A stretch of DNA of 30,729 nucleotides from Firmicutes bacterium UBA1393. GTDB lineage: Bacteria > Bacillota > DTU025. Position numbers and translations under genes: made by a program. Of this stretch, positions 8,143-16,435 are shown one piece after another. The notes beneath the pieces are model-generated. The model made no database searches and was not told the origin of the DNA. It worked only from the letters and a program-made list of their open reading frames with translations. Where the stretch lies: positions 34,645 through 65,373 of the forward strand of contig DBQN01000040.1 in assembly GCA_002305255.1 (NCBI GenBank), in the 5' to 3' direction. Positions within the stretch are counted from its first letter, which is position 1, and every line of letters begins with the position of its first letter.

Positions 8143-9441
8143 CTACAGCGTCGGAGGCGTCACAACATCAGGCTCTCGCGGCACCACAGGCACCTCCGGC
8201 GTCCCAACGGGTTCCATCTCAGTCGCCGGCACGGGCTCTGACAGCTCAACAGGTCCCTGCCCGGGTTCCTGCGCCGTCTCCGGATGTCCGGAGCCGGCGC
8301 CATCGCGTCCAGCGTCACCGGCTCCAGCGCCACTGCGCCCAGCCTCGATGCGCCCGGCTCCGTCGCGGTCAGCCTCGCCGCCGCCTAGCAGTGCCACAGG
8401 TATCGCCGGCGCGAGCTTGTCCACAGTGACGAGGGAGAGGCCCGACGCGGCCAGCTCCGGCAGCATGCGCTGGAGGGCTCTGATGGTGGCGGGCCTGACA
8501 TGCCCTATTGCCACTGCTGATCCTCTTGCATGAGCCTTCTTCGCCGCAGACCTTATCTGCTCGATGATGTAATCTTCCGTGTTCACACCGTCCAGGAACG
8601 TGGAATTCTCGAGAACGCGGGCTCCCATGCCTGAGGCGACCTTAGCCACGACGGACTTGGAGCTTGTTCTGCTGTCTATGAAGAACAGGCCCTTCGAAAA
8701 CACCGCCCGCAGGATGGCCTCGACTGCATCAGAATCTTCAGTCACCCTGGAACCCATGTGATTGTTGACGCCGATGACTCCATCGAGCTTCCCAAGGTTC
8801 TGCTCCAGGGTGTCACGGATCTGCTCATCACTCATGCCCATGGTGATGGCCCCGGGGCCGGGGTCTTTCGTGCTGTCAAGGGCCTCCATCGGCTGGTGCA
8901 GGATGACTGCGAACCCGGCCTCTGCAGCCATTCGCGCCTCCTGCGCGGCATGACGTCCGCCGGGCATGATCGCAACGGTAAGCGGCGCGCGCACCTGCAT
9001 CAACTCCGTTGTGCCGGATACGCCGCCGCCAAGGTCGTCAATGATAATCGCCAGCCTGGCTCCAGCCAGGCTTCCCGGTTCCAGCTTGAGCCCGACGGTC
9101 TCAACAGCCAGCGGCGCCACCTCGGCCGGATCATACGCACTACCTGAGCTCGGCAGCATCGGCTCGTTCTGATCCGCACTTGCGCTTCCGTCCGGTTCGG
9201 CTCCGCCGTCTCCGTCGCCGGCACCGCCGCCGCCGTTCGGCCTCATCACTATCGTGAGGGAGCTGCCCCCCGACGTGCCGGGCCCAAGCGCGTCGACCGC
9301 CGCCGCGCCGTCATCGCCTCCACGGTCGCCGCTGCCACCACTGTCGACGTCCTTGCCGCCGCAACCGGCAAGGGTCAGAGTCAAAGCCAGGAGAGCTAGT
9401 ATCGCAATCAACTGAGCCCCGAGGGCAACTCCGCGTCTCAT
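8143..9441 (-). CDS. Divergent polysaccharide deacetylase (YibQ/DUF610-type) lipoprotein
   Basis: Predicted surface lipoprotein with a deacetylase-like NodB-fold domain. Residues 1-26 form a lipoprotein signal peptide ending in the lipobox LAGC. A long Gly/Asp/Ser-rich linker follows (about residues 27-100). The domain, about residues 125-350, carries IIDDLGGG, HQPMEA, NNHMGSR, FFIDSRTS and AIGHVRP, typical of the divergent polysaccharide deacetylase family (Pfam Polysacc_deac_2). The last 80 residues are low-complexity and end in a Pro/Val/Glu-rich tail. The start is ATG at 9441, 6 nt after the preceding stop, with only a weak ribosome site; coupling to ctp translation is likely. In Proteobacteria yibQ neighbours envC and ctpA, and the same trio occurs here. 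Its substrate is unknown; a cell-wall glycan is the usual guess. Confidence 0.88.
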   Translation of the reverse strand: MRRGVALGAQLIAILALLALTLTLAGCGGKDVDSGGSGDRGGDDGAAAVDALGPGTSGGSSLTIVMRPNGGGGAGDGDGGAEPDGSASADQNEPMLPSSGSAYDPAEVAPLAVETVGLKLEPGSLAGARLAIIIDDLGGGVSGTTELMQVRAPLTVAIMPGGRHAAQEARMAAEAGFAVILHQPMEALDSTKDPGPGAITMGMSDEQIRDTLEQNLGKLDGVIGVNNHMGSRVTEDSDAVEAILRAVFSKGLFFIDSRTSSKSVVAKVASGMGARVLENSTFLDGVNTEDYIIEQIRSAAKKAHARGSAVAIGHVRPATIRALQRMLPELAASGLSLVTVDKLAPAIPVALLGGGEADRDGAGRIEAGRSGAGAGDAGRDGAGSGHPETAQEPGQGPVELSEPVPATEMEPVGTPEVPVVPREPDVVTPPTL

Positions 9442-9447
9442 TCAGAT

Positions 9448-10758
9448 CTACGCTGCGGTTCTGGCCCTCGTGGCCTGTTCGATCTTCTCAGTTATGACCT
9501 CTACCGCCTTGCGGAACTGGGGGTCGAGATCTGGATCGATGCGGAGCAGGTCTTCTGCCGTGACAGCACCCTGCGGACCGACGTTCGCCTTGCTTGCCAT
9601 CGCCTTCTCCAGCTCCTCCGGCTCCAACGCCTTGACCTCGATGTCAGGCTGAAGCGGCGTATCTGGCGTGATGGCTCGGCCGCCGGCGGTAAGGTATATC
9701 TGCGTGGTCACGGCCAGTCCTGAACCGTCGGAGAGCGGATAGAGCGTCTGCACCAGGCCCTTGCCGAAGGTCGGCACGCCTACGATGGTGGCCACCTTGG
9801 TGTCCTGCATGGCGCCTGACACGATCTCCGAGGCAGAAGCCGTATACTCGTTTACCAGCACCACGATGGGGATGTCGGTGATCCTGGCGCCCTGGGTGTT
9901 GAGGGTCTTCTTCGCACCATCACGCCCCTGCACATGCATTACAGGGCCTGCCGGGATGAACTTGCTTGACACCTCCACAGCCTGCGTCACCAGACCGCCG
10001 CCGTTATAGCGCAGATCAAGGATGAGGCCGCGCATGCCCTGACCGAGGAGCTTGGTGACCTCGGTCTCGATGTCGGCGCCGGCCTTCTGGGAGAACGTGC
10101 GAAGCTCGATATAGCCTACGCCGGTCTCCTTATCCCACATATACGACCTTGTGGACGGGGCGTCGATGATGTCGCGCACGATGGTGACGTCAAAGGTGCT
10201 GGCAGGGTATCTGCGCTCGACTGTGAGCGTGACCTCGGTGCCTGGCTCGCCCTTCATCATCGACACTGCCCGGTCGAGCACCATTCCTTCGGTGGACACG
10301 CCGTCTATCATGACTATGTGGTCGCCCGGCATCAGCCCGGCCCTCATGGCCGGTGTGTTCTCAATAGGCGAGATCACTGTGATCTTATCGTCTCGGATGC
10401 CGACGAGGATGCCGAGCCCTCCGAACACGCCGGCCGAGTCGCTCTTAAGGGCCTCAAAGTCCTTGGGCGCCATGTACCTGGTGTATGGATCCTCAAGGGA
10501 CTCGAGCATGCCCGAAACCGTGCCGGTGCTCATATACGCGCCTAAGAGCTGGGCCATTGATACGGGCTTGTAGAACTCGGTCTTCACGAGGTACATGGTT
10601 TCCAGGGCAGTCCGGATATCCCTGAACTTAGGCTGTGCCTCGCCTTCTGATGCGCCGGGCACGCCGAGCACTGTGGGCGCCAGGAAAGCTCCCACTGCTA
10701 TGAGCACTAACGCTAGGACGGGAAGCCAGCGCTTTGCACTGCCCGTTCGTTCGTTCAA
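9448..10758 (-). CDS. ctpA: S41-family carboxyl-terminal processing protease (CtpA/CtpB type)
   Basis: Membrane-anchored serine protease acting outside the cytoplasm. An N-terminal membrane segment (residues about 12-33) is followed by a cap region, a PDZ domain (GVFGGLGILVGI ... PGDHIVMIDG, about 110-190) and the S41 catalytic domain. By my count the catalytic serine is S308 in TASASEI and the lysine K333 in TFGKGLVQ, with Q337; the 25-residue spacing is the same as in Bacillus CtpB. LDLRYNGGG is the conserved core strand. The start is TTG at 10758, with AGGTG 8 nt upstream; no ATG occurs for over 50 codons. It lies between an M23 hydrolase and a YibQ-type protein. In other bacteria such proteases cut or regulate peptidoglycan hydrolases, a plausible role here, but the target is not visible. 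Confidence 0.94.
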   Translation of the reverse strand: MNERTGSAKRWLPVLALVLIAVGAFLAPTVLGVPGASEGEAQPKFRDIRTALETMYLVKTEFYKPVSMAQLLGAYMSTGTVSGMLESLEDPYTRYMAPKDFEALKSDSAGVFGGLGILVGIRDDKITVISPIENTPAMRAGLMPGDHIVMIDGVSTEGMVLDRAVSMMKGEPGTEVTLTVERRYPASTFDVTIVRDIIDAPSTRSYMWDKETGVGYIELRTFSQKAGADIETEVTKLLGQGMRGLILDLRYNGGGLVTQAVEVSSKFIPAGPVMHVQGRDGAKKTLNTQGARITDIPIVVLVNEYTASASEIVSGAMQDTKVATIVGVPTFGKGLVQTLYPLSDGSGLAVTTQIYLTAGGRAITPDTPLQPDIEVKALEPEELEKAMASKANVGPQGAVTAEDLLRIDPDLDPQFRKAVEVITEKIEQATRARTAA

Positions 10759-10777
10759 GATCAGAACACCTGCTTTC

Positions 10778-11986
10778 TCACTTAGGAAGCCGCTTCATCG
10801 GGTCTTCGGCAGTGCCGTTGACTCTCACCTCGAAGTGGACATGGGGCCCTGTGGCGAATCCGGTGGAGCCTGCTTTACTTATGATATCACCTTGCATCAC
10901 TGCCTTACCAGCAGCCGTGTTCAGCTTGCTGTTGTGGCCGTAAAGGGTCGACAGCCCTCCACCGTGGTCGATGATGACGGTGTTTCCGTAGCCGTTTATC
11001 CAGCCTGCCAGGATCACTTTGCCGCCTGCCGCAGCCTTAACCGACGTGCCGGTGGGCACGGCTATATCTATCCCGGAGTGATATCGCCTGTCCTTGAATA
11101 TGGGATGCACGCGCCAGCCGAACGACGAGGATATGCGCCCAGTCACAGGCCAGATGAAGCCTCCGGTCCACACAGGAGTGCCGCCTGACTTGATCAAGCT
11201 GTTCTGCAGGTCACGTATGGTCTTTTCCAGCTCACGCGACTGGCGCTCTTCTTCTTCGAGCTCCTTCTGCCACTTGGCCTTCTCCGCCGTGACCTTGCCG
11301 AGATAGTATTCACGTTCGGCCGCTAGCTTCTCGCTTTCGGCACGTTGCTTCGTGAGATTCTGCGCCAATGTCGCAATGTTGCGCTTTTTTAGCTCAAGCT
11401 CGGTCTTGCGCGCCGAGATGCTGACACGCTGCGCCTCAAGGTCGGACTTTGCCTGCTTAAGTCCTTCAAGGTCTGTGGCGTTCTGAGCTATGATCAGGCG
11501 TAGGAAATCGTATCTGGTCACGAAGTCGGCGAAGCTCTCTGATCCGAGCAGCAGCTCAAGGTAGCTCGACGGCCCCATCTTGTAGATGCTGATGAGACGC
11601 GCCTCAAGGCCTTCGAGCGTGGCGTCATAGTTCTTCGTCAGCTTCGTCAGCTCGGTCTCGGCCAAGACTAGTTCACGCTCAGCTCTGACAAGCCCCTCTT
11701 CGGCGGCCTTCAGGTCCTTGTCGGTTTGGGCCATCTGCCGCTCGATCGTGGCAAGCTTGTTTTCTGCATTCTGCAACGCCTTCATGGCGTCCTTCTCTTC
11801 CTTGCCGTACCTGACCAGCTGCTCGCGCGCTCGGTCTAGGCGCTCGTTCACCGAATCGAGCTCATTAAGCTTAGCATCGAGATCGCGCTGTGACGCAGTG
11901 GCTAGCGCCCCTCCGGGCCCACCGAAGCCGAACGCGACCATCAGTAAACACAGCATCACCGCGACCATGCGGATCCGCACTCTCAT
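10778..11986 (-). CDS. Coiled-coil M23 peptidoglycan endopeptidase (EnvC/PcsB-like)
   Basis: Exported cell-wall hydrolase, likely activated by FtsEX. Residues 1-31 form a signal peptide ending in ALA. Residues about 32-270 are a long charged coiled coil with two heptad blocks. The C-terminal 110 residues are an M23/LytM domain. Zinc ligands look complete: H303 and D307 in HSGIDIA, H382 and H384 in GPHVHFEV (by my count), so the protein should be an active enzyme, unlike E. coli EnvC, which only activates amidases. I chose ATG at 11986, preceded by GGAGG with 7 nt spacing; the open frame extends upstream into ftsX but that part looks non-coding. 402 aa. It follows ftsX by 38 nt, and this pairing with FtsEX is the best clue to its role at the septum. 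Confidence 0.92.
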   Translation of the reverse strand: MRVRIRMVAVMLCLLMVAFGFGGPGGALATASQRDLDAKLNELDSVNERLDRAREQLVRYGKEEKDAMKALQNAENKLATIERQMAQTDKDLKAAEEGLVRAERELVLAETELTKLTKNYDATLEGLEARLISIYKMGPSSYLELLLGSESFADFVTRYDFLRLIIAQNATDLEGLKQAKSDLEAQRVSISARKTELELKKRNIATLAQNLTKQRAESEKLAAEREYYLGKVTAEKAKWQKELEEEERQSRELEKTIRDLQNSLIKSGGTPVWTGGFIWPVTGRISSSFGWRVHPIFKDRRYHSGIDIAVPTGTSVKAAAGGKVILAGWINGYGNTVIIDHGGGLSTLYGHNSKLNTAAGKAVMQGDIISKAGSTGFATGPHVHFEVRVNGTAEDPMKRLPK

Positions 11987-12024
11987 CACCGCACCTCCGC
12001 GCCTAGTTCTCAACCAGCTCTCAA

Positions 12025-12912
12025 TCAGCCCTGGACCCTCAGGTGCTTCCTCACCGACATGGCGCTGCCTACGATGCCTACGACGGCACCGAACGCCACC
12101 ACGCCGAGGGCAGCCCGGAGGAGCCACTCGCTGTCCACCACTATCTGCAGGAAGGGAGCAGCCGCCCTCACCCAATCCGACACAGCCCAATAGGCCACGA
12201 ACACAATCGCCGAAGCGATACCGGCGCCGAGGATGCCCATCAGCAGCCCCTCGACTACGAAGGGGAAGAGGATGAACACGTCGGACGCGCCGACAAGCCT
12301 CATTATCTCGATCTCGCGCCTGCGCGCGAACACGCTCAGCTTGATGGTGTTCGACACTATCATCGACGCACCTACGAGCACCAGCACCGCCACGGCACCG
12401 GTGATCACCCACATCACCCTGAGGGCGCCCACCAGGTTGCGCACCAGTTCAGGGCCGTAACGTATCTCGTCGACGCCCTGCATCTTCCTGATGCGGTCGG
12501 CGATGTCAGAAGCTGCGTCGGCCCTTCTCACCGACACATCGAAGCTGGCCGGCAGTGGGTTGTTCGGCATGTCGTCGAAGAAGAAAGCGTTCTCGTCTCC
12601 AAGTTGAGCTCCGAGCCGCTCAAGCGCCTCGGCCTTGGACACATACACCACCTTCGTCACACCCGAAATCGACCTTATCGACTTTTCGAGGGCGTTCTTC
12701 AACGCCTCCGTCGTGTCGTCCTTCAGATACACCCTCAGCTCAACGCCGGCCTGCATTCTCTGCCCCATGACCGTCAGGTTCACCGCGATCAGGGTGAACA
12801 CGCTCAGCGCAAGCACGCAGGCGACTATTACGAGAACGGTGGTAAGCGACGTCGTGCGCTTGAGGCTCTTGATCGCCTGAGAGGTCAGCGTCCGAATAGT
12901 CCTAAACTTCAT
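12025..12912 (-). CDS. ftsX: Cell-division ABC transporter permease FtsX
   Basis: Membrane partner of FtsE; transmits ATP-driven changes across the membrane to a peptidoglycan hydrolase. Shows the FtsX pattern: short cytoplasmic N-terminus, TM1 (TTVLVIVACVLALSVFTLIAV is the hydrophobic core, about residues 23-43), a large extracytoplasmic loop (about 45-165, with VELRVYLKDD and YVSKAEALE), then three further TM segments including the conserved REIEIMRLVGAS just before TM3. 295 aa, normal. It starts at ATG 12912, overlapping the ftsE stop by 11 nt. The next gene downstream is the M23 hydrolase, its likely partner through the large loop. Confidence 0.96.
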   Translation of the reverse strand: MKFRTIRTLTSQAIKSLKRTTSLTTVLVIVACVLALSVFTLIAVNLTVMGQRMQAGVELRVYLKDDTTEALKNALEKSIRSISGVTKVVYVSKAEALERLGAQLGDENAFFFDDMPNNPLPASFDVSVRRADAASDIADRIRKMQGVDEIRYGPELVRNLVGALRVMWVITGAVAVLVLVGASMIVSNTIKLSVFARRREIEIMRLVGASDVFILFPFVVEGLLMGILGAGIASAIVFVAYWAVSDWVRAAAPFLQIVVDSEWLLRAALGVVAFGAVVGIVGSAMSVRKHLRVQG

Positions 12913-13588
12913 GGCAGTACATCCCCTGCCTCTCGTCGCGGACCACTCGTCCGTTCTCCATCTCGACCACCCGCTTGCGCATCCTGTCGACGATGAGCTG
13001 GTTATGGGTGGCCATTATCACCGTCGTGCCCCTGCAGTTGATGTCGCTCAGCAAAGCCATGATTCCAGCCGAGGTATCAGGATCGAGGTTGCCCGTGGGC
13101 TCGTCGGCCACAACGATCAGCGGATCATTCACGATTGCCCTGGCTATCGCCACCCGCTGCTGCTCGCCGCCGGCCAACTGCCCGGGCAGGGAGTTCGCCT
13201 TGTGCGACAGGCCCACCATATCGAGGGCTGCCGACACCTTCCGGGCGATCTCCTTCTGCGGAGCCTCGATGACCTCCAGCGCGAACGCTACGTTCTCATA
13301 CACGCTACGTTCAGGGAGGAGCTTGAAGTCCTGGTAGACTACGCCGATCTTGCGTCTGAACACAGCAACCTCGCGCCGCTTGAGCCTGATCACGTTCCTG
13401 CCGCCCACCAGTACCTGCCCCTTAGTGGGCGTGGCGCCCCTGTATATGAGAGACAGGAGCGTGGACTTGCCGGCGCCCGACTGCCCTACTATGAACACGA
13501 AATCGCCCTTCTCAACACTGAGGTCGACTCCGGCGAGTGCGACTACGTCACCTGGGTAGACCTTAGTCACCCCGTACATGTGAACCAA
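12902..13588 (-). CDS. ftsE: Cell-division ATP-binding protein FtsE
   Basis: Cytoplasmic ABC ATPase that works with FtsX at the divisome. Walker A GQSGAGKS (35-42), Q-loop VVYQDFKLLP, signature LAGGEQQR, Walker B IVVADEPTGNLDP and H-loop ATHN are all seen. The signature has alanine where the usual LSGGE serine lies. I chose TTG at 13588: it gives exactly 11 residues before the KVY motif, as in typical FtsE proteins, and GGGGTG lies 8 nt upstream. The frame stays open to 13777 but that part has no homology I recognise. 228 aa, the standard length. About 160 nt separate it from the upstream transketolase gene; I see no clear promoter there. Confidence 0.95.
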   Translation of the reverse strand: MVHMYGVTKVYPGDVVALAGVDLSVEKGDFVFIVGQSGAGKSTLLSLIYRGATPTKGQVLVGGRNVIRLKRREVAVFRRKIGVVYQDFKLLPERSVYENVAFALEVIEAPQKEIARKVSAALDMVGLSHKANSLPGQLAGGEQQRVAIARAIVNDPLIVVADEPTGNLDPDTSAGIMALLSDINCRGTTVIMATHNQLIVDRMRKRVVEMENGRVVRDERQGMYCHEV

Positions 13589-13749
13589 TTCAGCAACACC
13601 CCGTCTCGTGCAGGTCACATCGGAAACGTGTTCTTCCCCGAAAGCGTGAATTCCTGCCGAAACGAGGTGGAATTGCTCGGCTCGCCGCGAACGCGCTGGG
13701 CCGTCTTCCAGCCGCGGGATTAGCCACGGGATTCCGGGCCGGACGTGCT

Positions 13750-14700
13750 CTACATGCCTCGTGCGCGCGCAATGCACCTCAGTGCGGCCTGAGCCACGCT
13801 TTCGGCCGTCAGACCATATGCTTCCAGCAGTTGATCAGGTTTGCCCGACTTGCCGAACTTGTCGGCAACGCCAATCCTCTCCACAGGCACACACTTGCCT
13901 GCTGACGTAACAGCTTCCGCCACTGCTCCGCCCAGCCCTCCGATGATGGAATGCTCTTCCGCGGTGACAATGGCTCCACAGTCGGCGGCGGCACAGGCGA
14001 TGGCCTCGAGGTCGAGGGGTTTGATGCTGAACATGTCGATAACCCTTGCCTCGATGCCCTGGGCAATCAGGATATCGGCGGCCTCCAGAGCCTTCGATAC
14101 CATCAGGCCGCAGGCGATTATGGCCACGTCGTTGCCGTTACGAAGTGTAGCTGCGCGCCCGACCTCAAAACGCTGGTCAGGCTGGTAGAGCACGGGCACG
14201 GGCAATCGGCCCAGCCTCACATACACCGGCCCCGGCACTTCAGCCGCCTGCTTCACGATCCACTCTGTGACCGTGGCATCGGAGGGCACAAAAACCTTCA
14301 TGTTTGGAAGCACCCTCATGAGGGCAATGTCCTCTATCGCCTGGTGAGACCCGCCGTCGTCGCCGACGGTGAGACCTGCGTGGGTGGCGCACACCTTCAC
14401 GTCAAGCTGCGGGTAGCAGACGGAGTTGCGCACCTGCTCAAAGGCGCGCCCCGCCGCGAACACCGCGAAGGTGCTTGCATAAGCCACTTTCCCGGCAGCA
14501 GCGAGTCCGGCGGCAGTGGCCATCATGTCCTGTTCGGAGATGCCCATCTGAACGAAGCGGTCAGGGAAGGCCTTCGCGAACTCGGCAGTCATAGTGGACT
14601 TAGACAGGTCTGCATCGAGGACCACCACATCATTGCGCCGGGCCCCAAGCGAGACCAGGGCCTTTCCATATGCCGAACGAGTAGCAATCATCTCTGCCAT
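13750..14700 (-). CDS. Transketolase, C-terminal (pyrimidine-binding) subunit
   Basis: Second half of a split transketolase of the non-oxidative pentose phosphate pathway; needs the N-terminal subunit and thiamine diphosphate. The PYR domain shows the family glutamate in GISEQDMM and the loop HAGLTVGDDGGSHQ followed by EDIALMRVLPNM; the C-terminal Rossmann-like part begins near DVAIIACGLMV. 316 aa, usual for this subunit. It starts at ATG 14700, sharing one base with the stop of the N subunit (TGATG), with GAGGAGG 8-11 nt upstream. The open frame extends upstream in another gene's frame and is spurious there. The pair closes the secA-prfB-surface polymer gene string. DXS is excluded because the protein is split and lacks DXS-type length. 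Confidence 0.93.
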   Translation of the reverse strand: MAEMIATRSAYGKALVSLGARRNDVVVLDADLSKSTMTAEFAKAFPDRFVQMGISEQDMMATAAGLAAAGKVAYASTFAVFAAGRAFEQVRNSVCYPQLDVKVCATHAGLTVGDDGGSHQAIEDIALMRVLPNMKVFVPSDATVTEWIVKQAAEVPGPVYVRLGRLPVPVLYQPDQRFEVGRAATLRNGNDVAIIACGLMVSKALEAADILIAQGIEARVIDMFSIKPLDLEAIACAAADCGAIVTAEEHSIIGGLGGAVAEAVTSAGKCVPVERIGVADKFGKSGKPDQLLEAYGLTAESVAQAALRCIARARGM

Positions 14701-15548
14701 CAGTTGCGCACCTCCTCTGCCGCGGCAAGCTCTCGCAGCGCCTCTTCCACCTGGTCCGGCTTGGGCGCTGTGCCGTGCCATCCAACCTGGTTCTCCATGA
14801 AGGACACACCCTTGCCCTTGATGGTGTGCGCGACTATGCAGGTCGGGACGCCCTTGGCCTCGCGTGCCGCCGCGAATGCCTTCATGATGGCCGGGATATC
14901 GTGGCCGTCGGTCTCGATGACATTCCACCCGAACACTCTGAACCGGTCTGCCACATTTCGCAGCGACTTCACGGCCTCGGTGGTGCCGTCTATCTGAAGA
15001 CCATTGAGGTCAATTATGGCGGTGAGGTTGTCGAGCTTTCGGTGCACCGCGGTCATGGCCGCCTCCCAGATCTGCCCTTCCTGCAGCTCACCATCGCCGA
15101 CGAGAGCGTATACGCGCCAGGGGGCTCCGTCCATCTTGGAGGCTATCGCCATTCCGCACGCTGCCGAAAGCCCCTGGCCCAGCGAGCCGGTGGACATGTC
15201 AACTCCCGGCGTGGTTCGCATGTCGGGATGTCCTTGAAGCCGAGAACCCCACTGTCTCAATGTAAGCAACTCATCCTCCGGGAAGAACCCGGCCTCAGCC
15301 AAAGCCGCGTACAGTACCGGCGCTGCGTGCCCTTTCGACAACACGAGCCTGTCGCGGCCCGGCCACAACGGCTCTTCCGGCCTGACGTTCATCTCGTTCA
15401 GATAGAGGACTGTCATGATGTCGGCCGATGATAATGAACCCCCCGGATGCCCCGAACCGGAACGTCCAAGCATCTTCACAATGTTCTTCCGTATCCTGAC
15501 CGCAGCAGCGCGGAGCTGTTCAGGATCTGAGAGTAGCCTTTGCGGCAC
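14700..15548 (-). CDS. Transketolase, N-terminal (thiamine diphosphate-binding) subunit
   Basis: First half of the split transketolase. Shows RSGSGHPGGSLSSADI, LSKGHAAPVLYAAL, GSLGQGLSAA and the thiamine diphosphate motif GDGELQEGQIWEA ending in the asparagine of IIDLNGLQ. Late motif HTIKGKGVSFMEN matches the family. I chose GTG at 15548, with AGGAG 9 nt upstream; this gives 282 aa, the normal size, starting MPQRLLSDPEQL. The frame runs further upstream without similarity. It begins 5 nt after the stop of the glycosyltransferase gene. Split transketolases are frequent in Clostridia and archaea; the location next to wall-polymer genes may just reflect the operon, or supply sugar phosphates. 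Confidence 0.93.
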   Translation of the reverse strand: MPQRLLSDPEQLRAAAVRIRKNIVKMLGRSGSGHPGGSLSSADIMTVLYLNEMNVRPEEPLWPGRDRLVLSKGHAAPVLYAALAEAGFFPEDELLTLRQWGSRLQGHPDMRTTPGVDMSTGSLGQGLSAACGMAIASKMDGAPWRVYALVGDGELQEGQIWEAAMTAVHRKLDNLTAIIDLNGLQIDGTTEAVKSLRNVADRFRVFGWNVIETDGHDIPAIMKAFAAAREAKGVPTCIVAHTIKGKGVSFMENQVGWHGTAPKPDQVEEALRELAAAEEVRN

Positions 15549-15553
15549 TAGCC

Positions 15554-16435
15554 TCAACTCCTTCTGTGTGCATTGCCCCTGCCCGTGACTGCCTGCATGG
15601 CCACCCTGGCCGCAAACACGGGCAATGCTGTCATCCTTCTCAGCCGGCTTGGTTCTTGAATCAGACGGTACGCCCATTCGAGGCCAAGCCGCTGCCACGC
15701 GGCGGGCGCTCTCTTGAGGGTGCCCGACATCACATCGAAGGACCCGCCTATGCCGACCCACACGGCCCCCGGCGCGTACGCTCCGTGCGACGCACTGCGA
15801 GCCCTAGCGATCCATTTCTCCTGCTTACCTGCACCCAGCCCGACAAAGACATATGCGGGTCCGGCGTGGCCGATGGCCTCCAGCACCTGAGGTTCCTCAT
15901 CGGCGCCGAAGTAACCATGACGGACACCTGCTACCCGGAGCCCGGAAACCTTGAGGCTCATCTGCCTGCCTGCCTCCTCGGCGATACCGGGCTTCGCCCC
16001 CACAAAGAACACGCTCTGCCGTGCCAGCGTCGCCTCGCGCATCAGCGCCTCGGCAAGTTCAATACCTGGCACGCGGCCGGGCACTCTGTAACCGAGCAGA
16101 CGCAGCCCCAGCACTATGCCGATGCCGTCGGGCACCACAAGATCTGCCGCGGCGATAGCCTGCGCCAGCTGACTGTCATTCGCGCACGCCAGCACCATCT
16201 CAGGGTTGACGGTGACCACCTGTCCGCCCCGGCCTGAGCGCACCATCTCCACGCACCTGGCCACCGCCTCGTCAGGGCTGACGCAGTCTACTTCAACGCC
16301 AAGCACCTGTGCACGGGGCGGAACGTGGCTGGGAGCGGCGTTGGCACGGCCGCCGACGCGGATGCTGCCGTCTCGGCCACCGCGGTTGGTGCCACTTCCG
16401 CCGTCGCTCTGACTATTGCCTCCGCTTCCGCCCAC
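15554..16435 (-). CDS. WecG/TagA/CpsF-family glycosyltransferase
   Basis: GT26-type glycosyltransferase that usually transfers N-acetylmannosamine(-uronate) onto an undecaprenyl-linked sugar, an early step for wall teichoic acid or secondary wall polymers. Signature parts: TVNPEMVLACAND, VVPDGIGIVLGLRLLG, RVPGIELAEAL, FFVGAKPG, VFVGLGAGKQEKWI and GIGGSFDVMSGTLKRAP, in the family order. I prefer GTG at 16435, with GGGGAGG 8 nt upstream, over GTG at 16444, which abuts it. The first 30 residues are Gly/Ser/Arg-rich. About 293 aa; overlaps the csaB stop by 23 nt. The csaB neighbour suggests the product is a pyruvylated wall polymer. tagA is the closest Bacillus name but substrate is not proven. 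Confidence 0.92.
   Translation of the reverse strand: MGGSGGNSQSDGGSGTNRGGRDGSIRVGGRANAAPSHVPPRAQVLGVEVDCVSPDEAVARCVEMVRSGRGGQVVTVNPEMVLACANDSQLAQAIAAADLVVPDGIGIVLGLRLLGYRVPGRVPGIELAEALMREATLARQSVFFVGAKPGIAEEAGRQMSLKVSGLRVAGVRHGYFGADEEPQVLEAIGHAGPAYVFVGLGAGKQEKWIARARSASHGAYAPGAVWVGIGGSFDVMSGTLKRAPAAWQRLGLEWAYRLIQEPSRLRRMTALPVFAARVAMQAVTGRGNAHRRS

Noticed and set aside
11987..12412. N-terminal extension of the M23 hydrolase frame into ftsX
   Set aside because: Arg/Gly-rich sequence without similarity; the ATG at 11986 has a good ribosome site and is followed at once by a signal peptide.
13589..13777. N-terminal extension of the ftsE frame
   Set aside because: The TTG at 13588 gives the exact family length; the extension has no similarity and overlaps the end of the transketolase gene.
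14700..14928. Upstream extension of the C-terminal transketolase subunit
   Set aside because: It lies inside the N subunit gene in another frame; the ATG at 14700 has GAGGAGG upstream and overlaps the preceding stop as TGATG.
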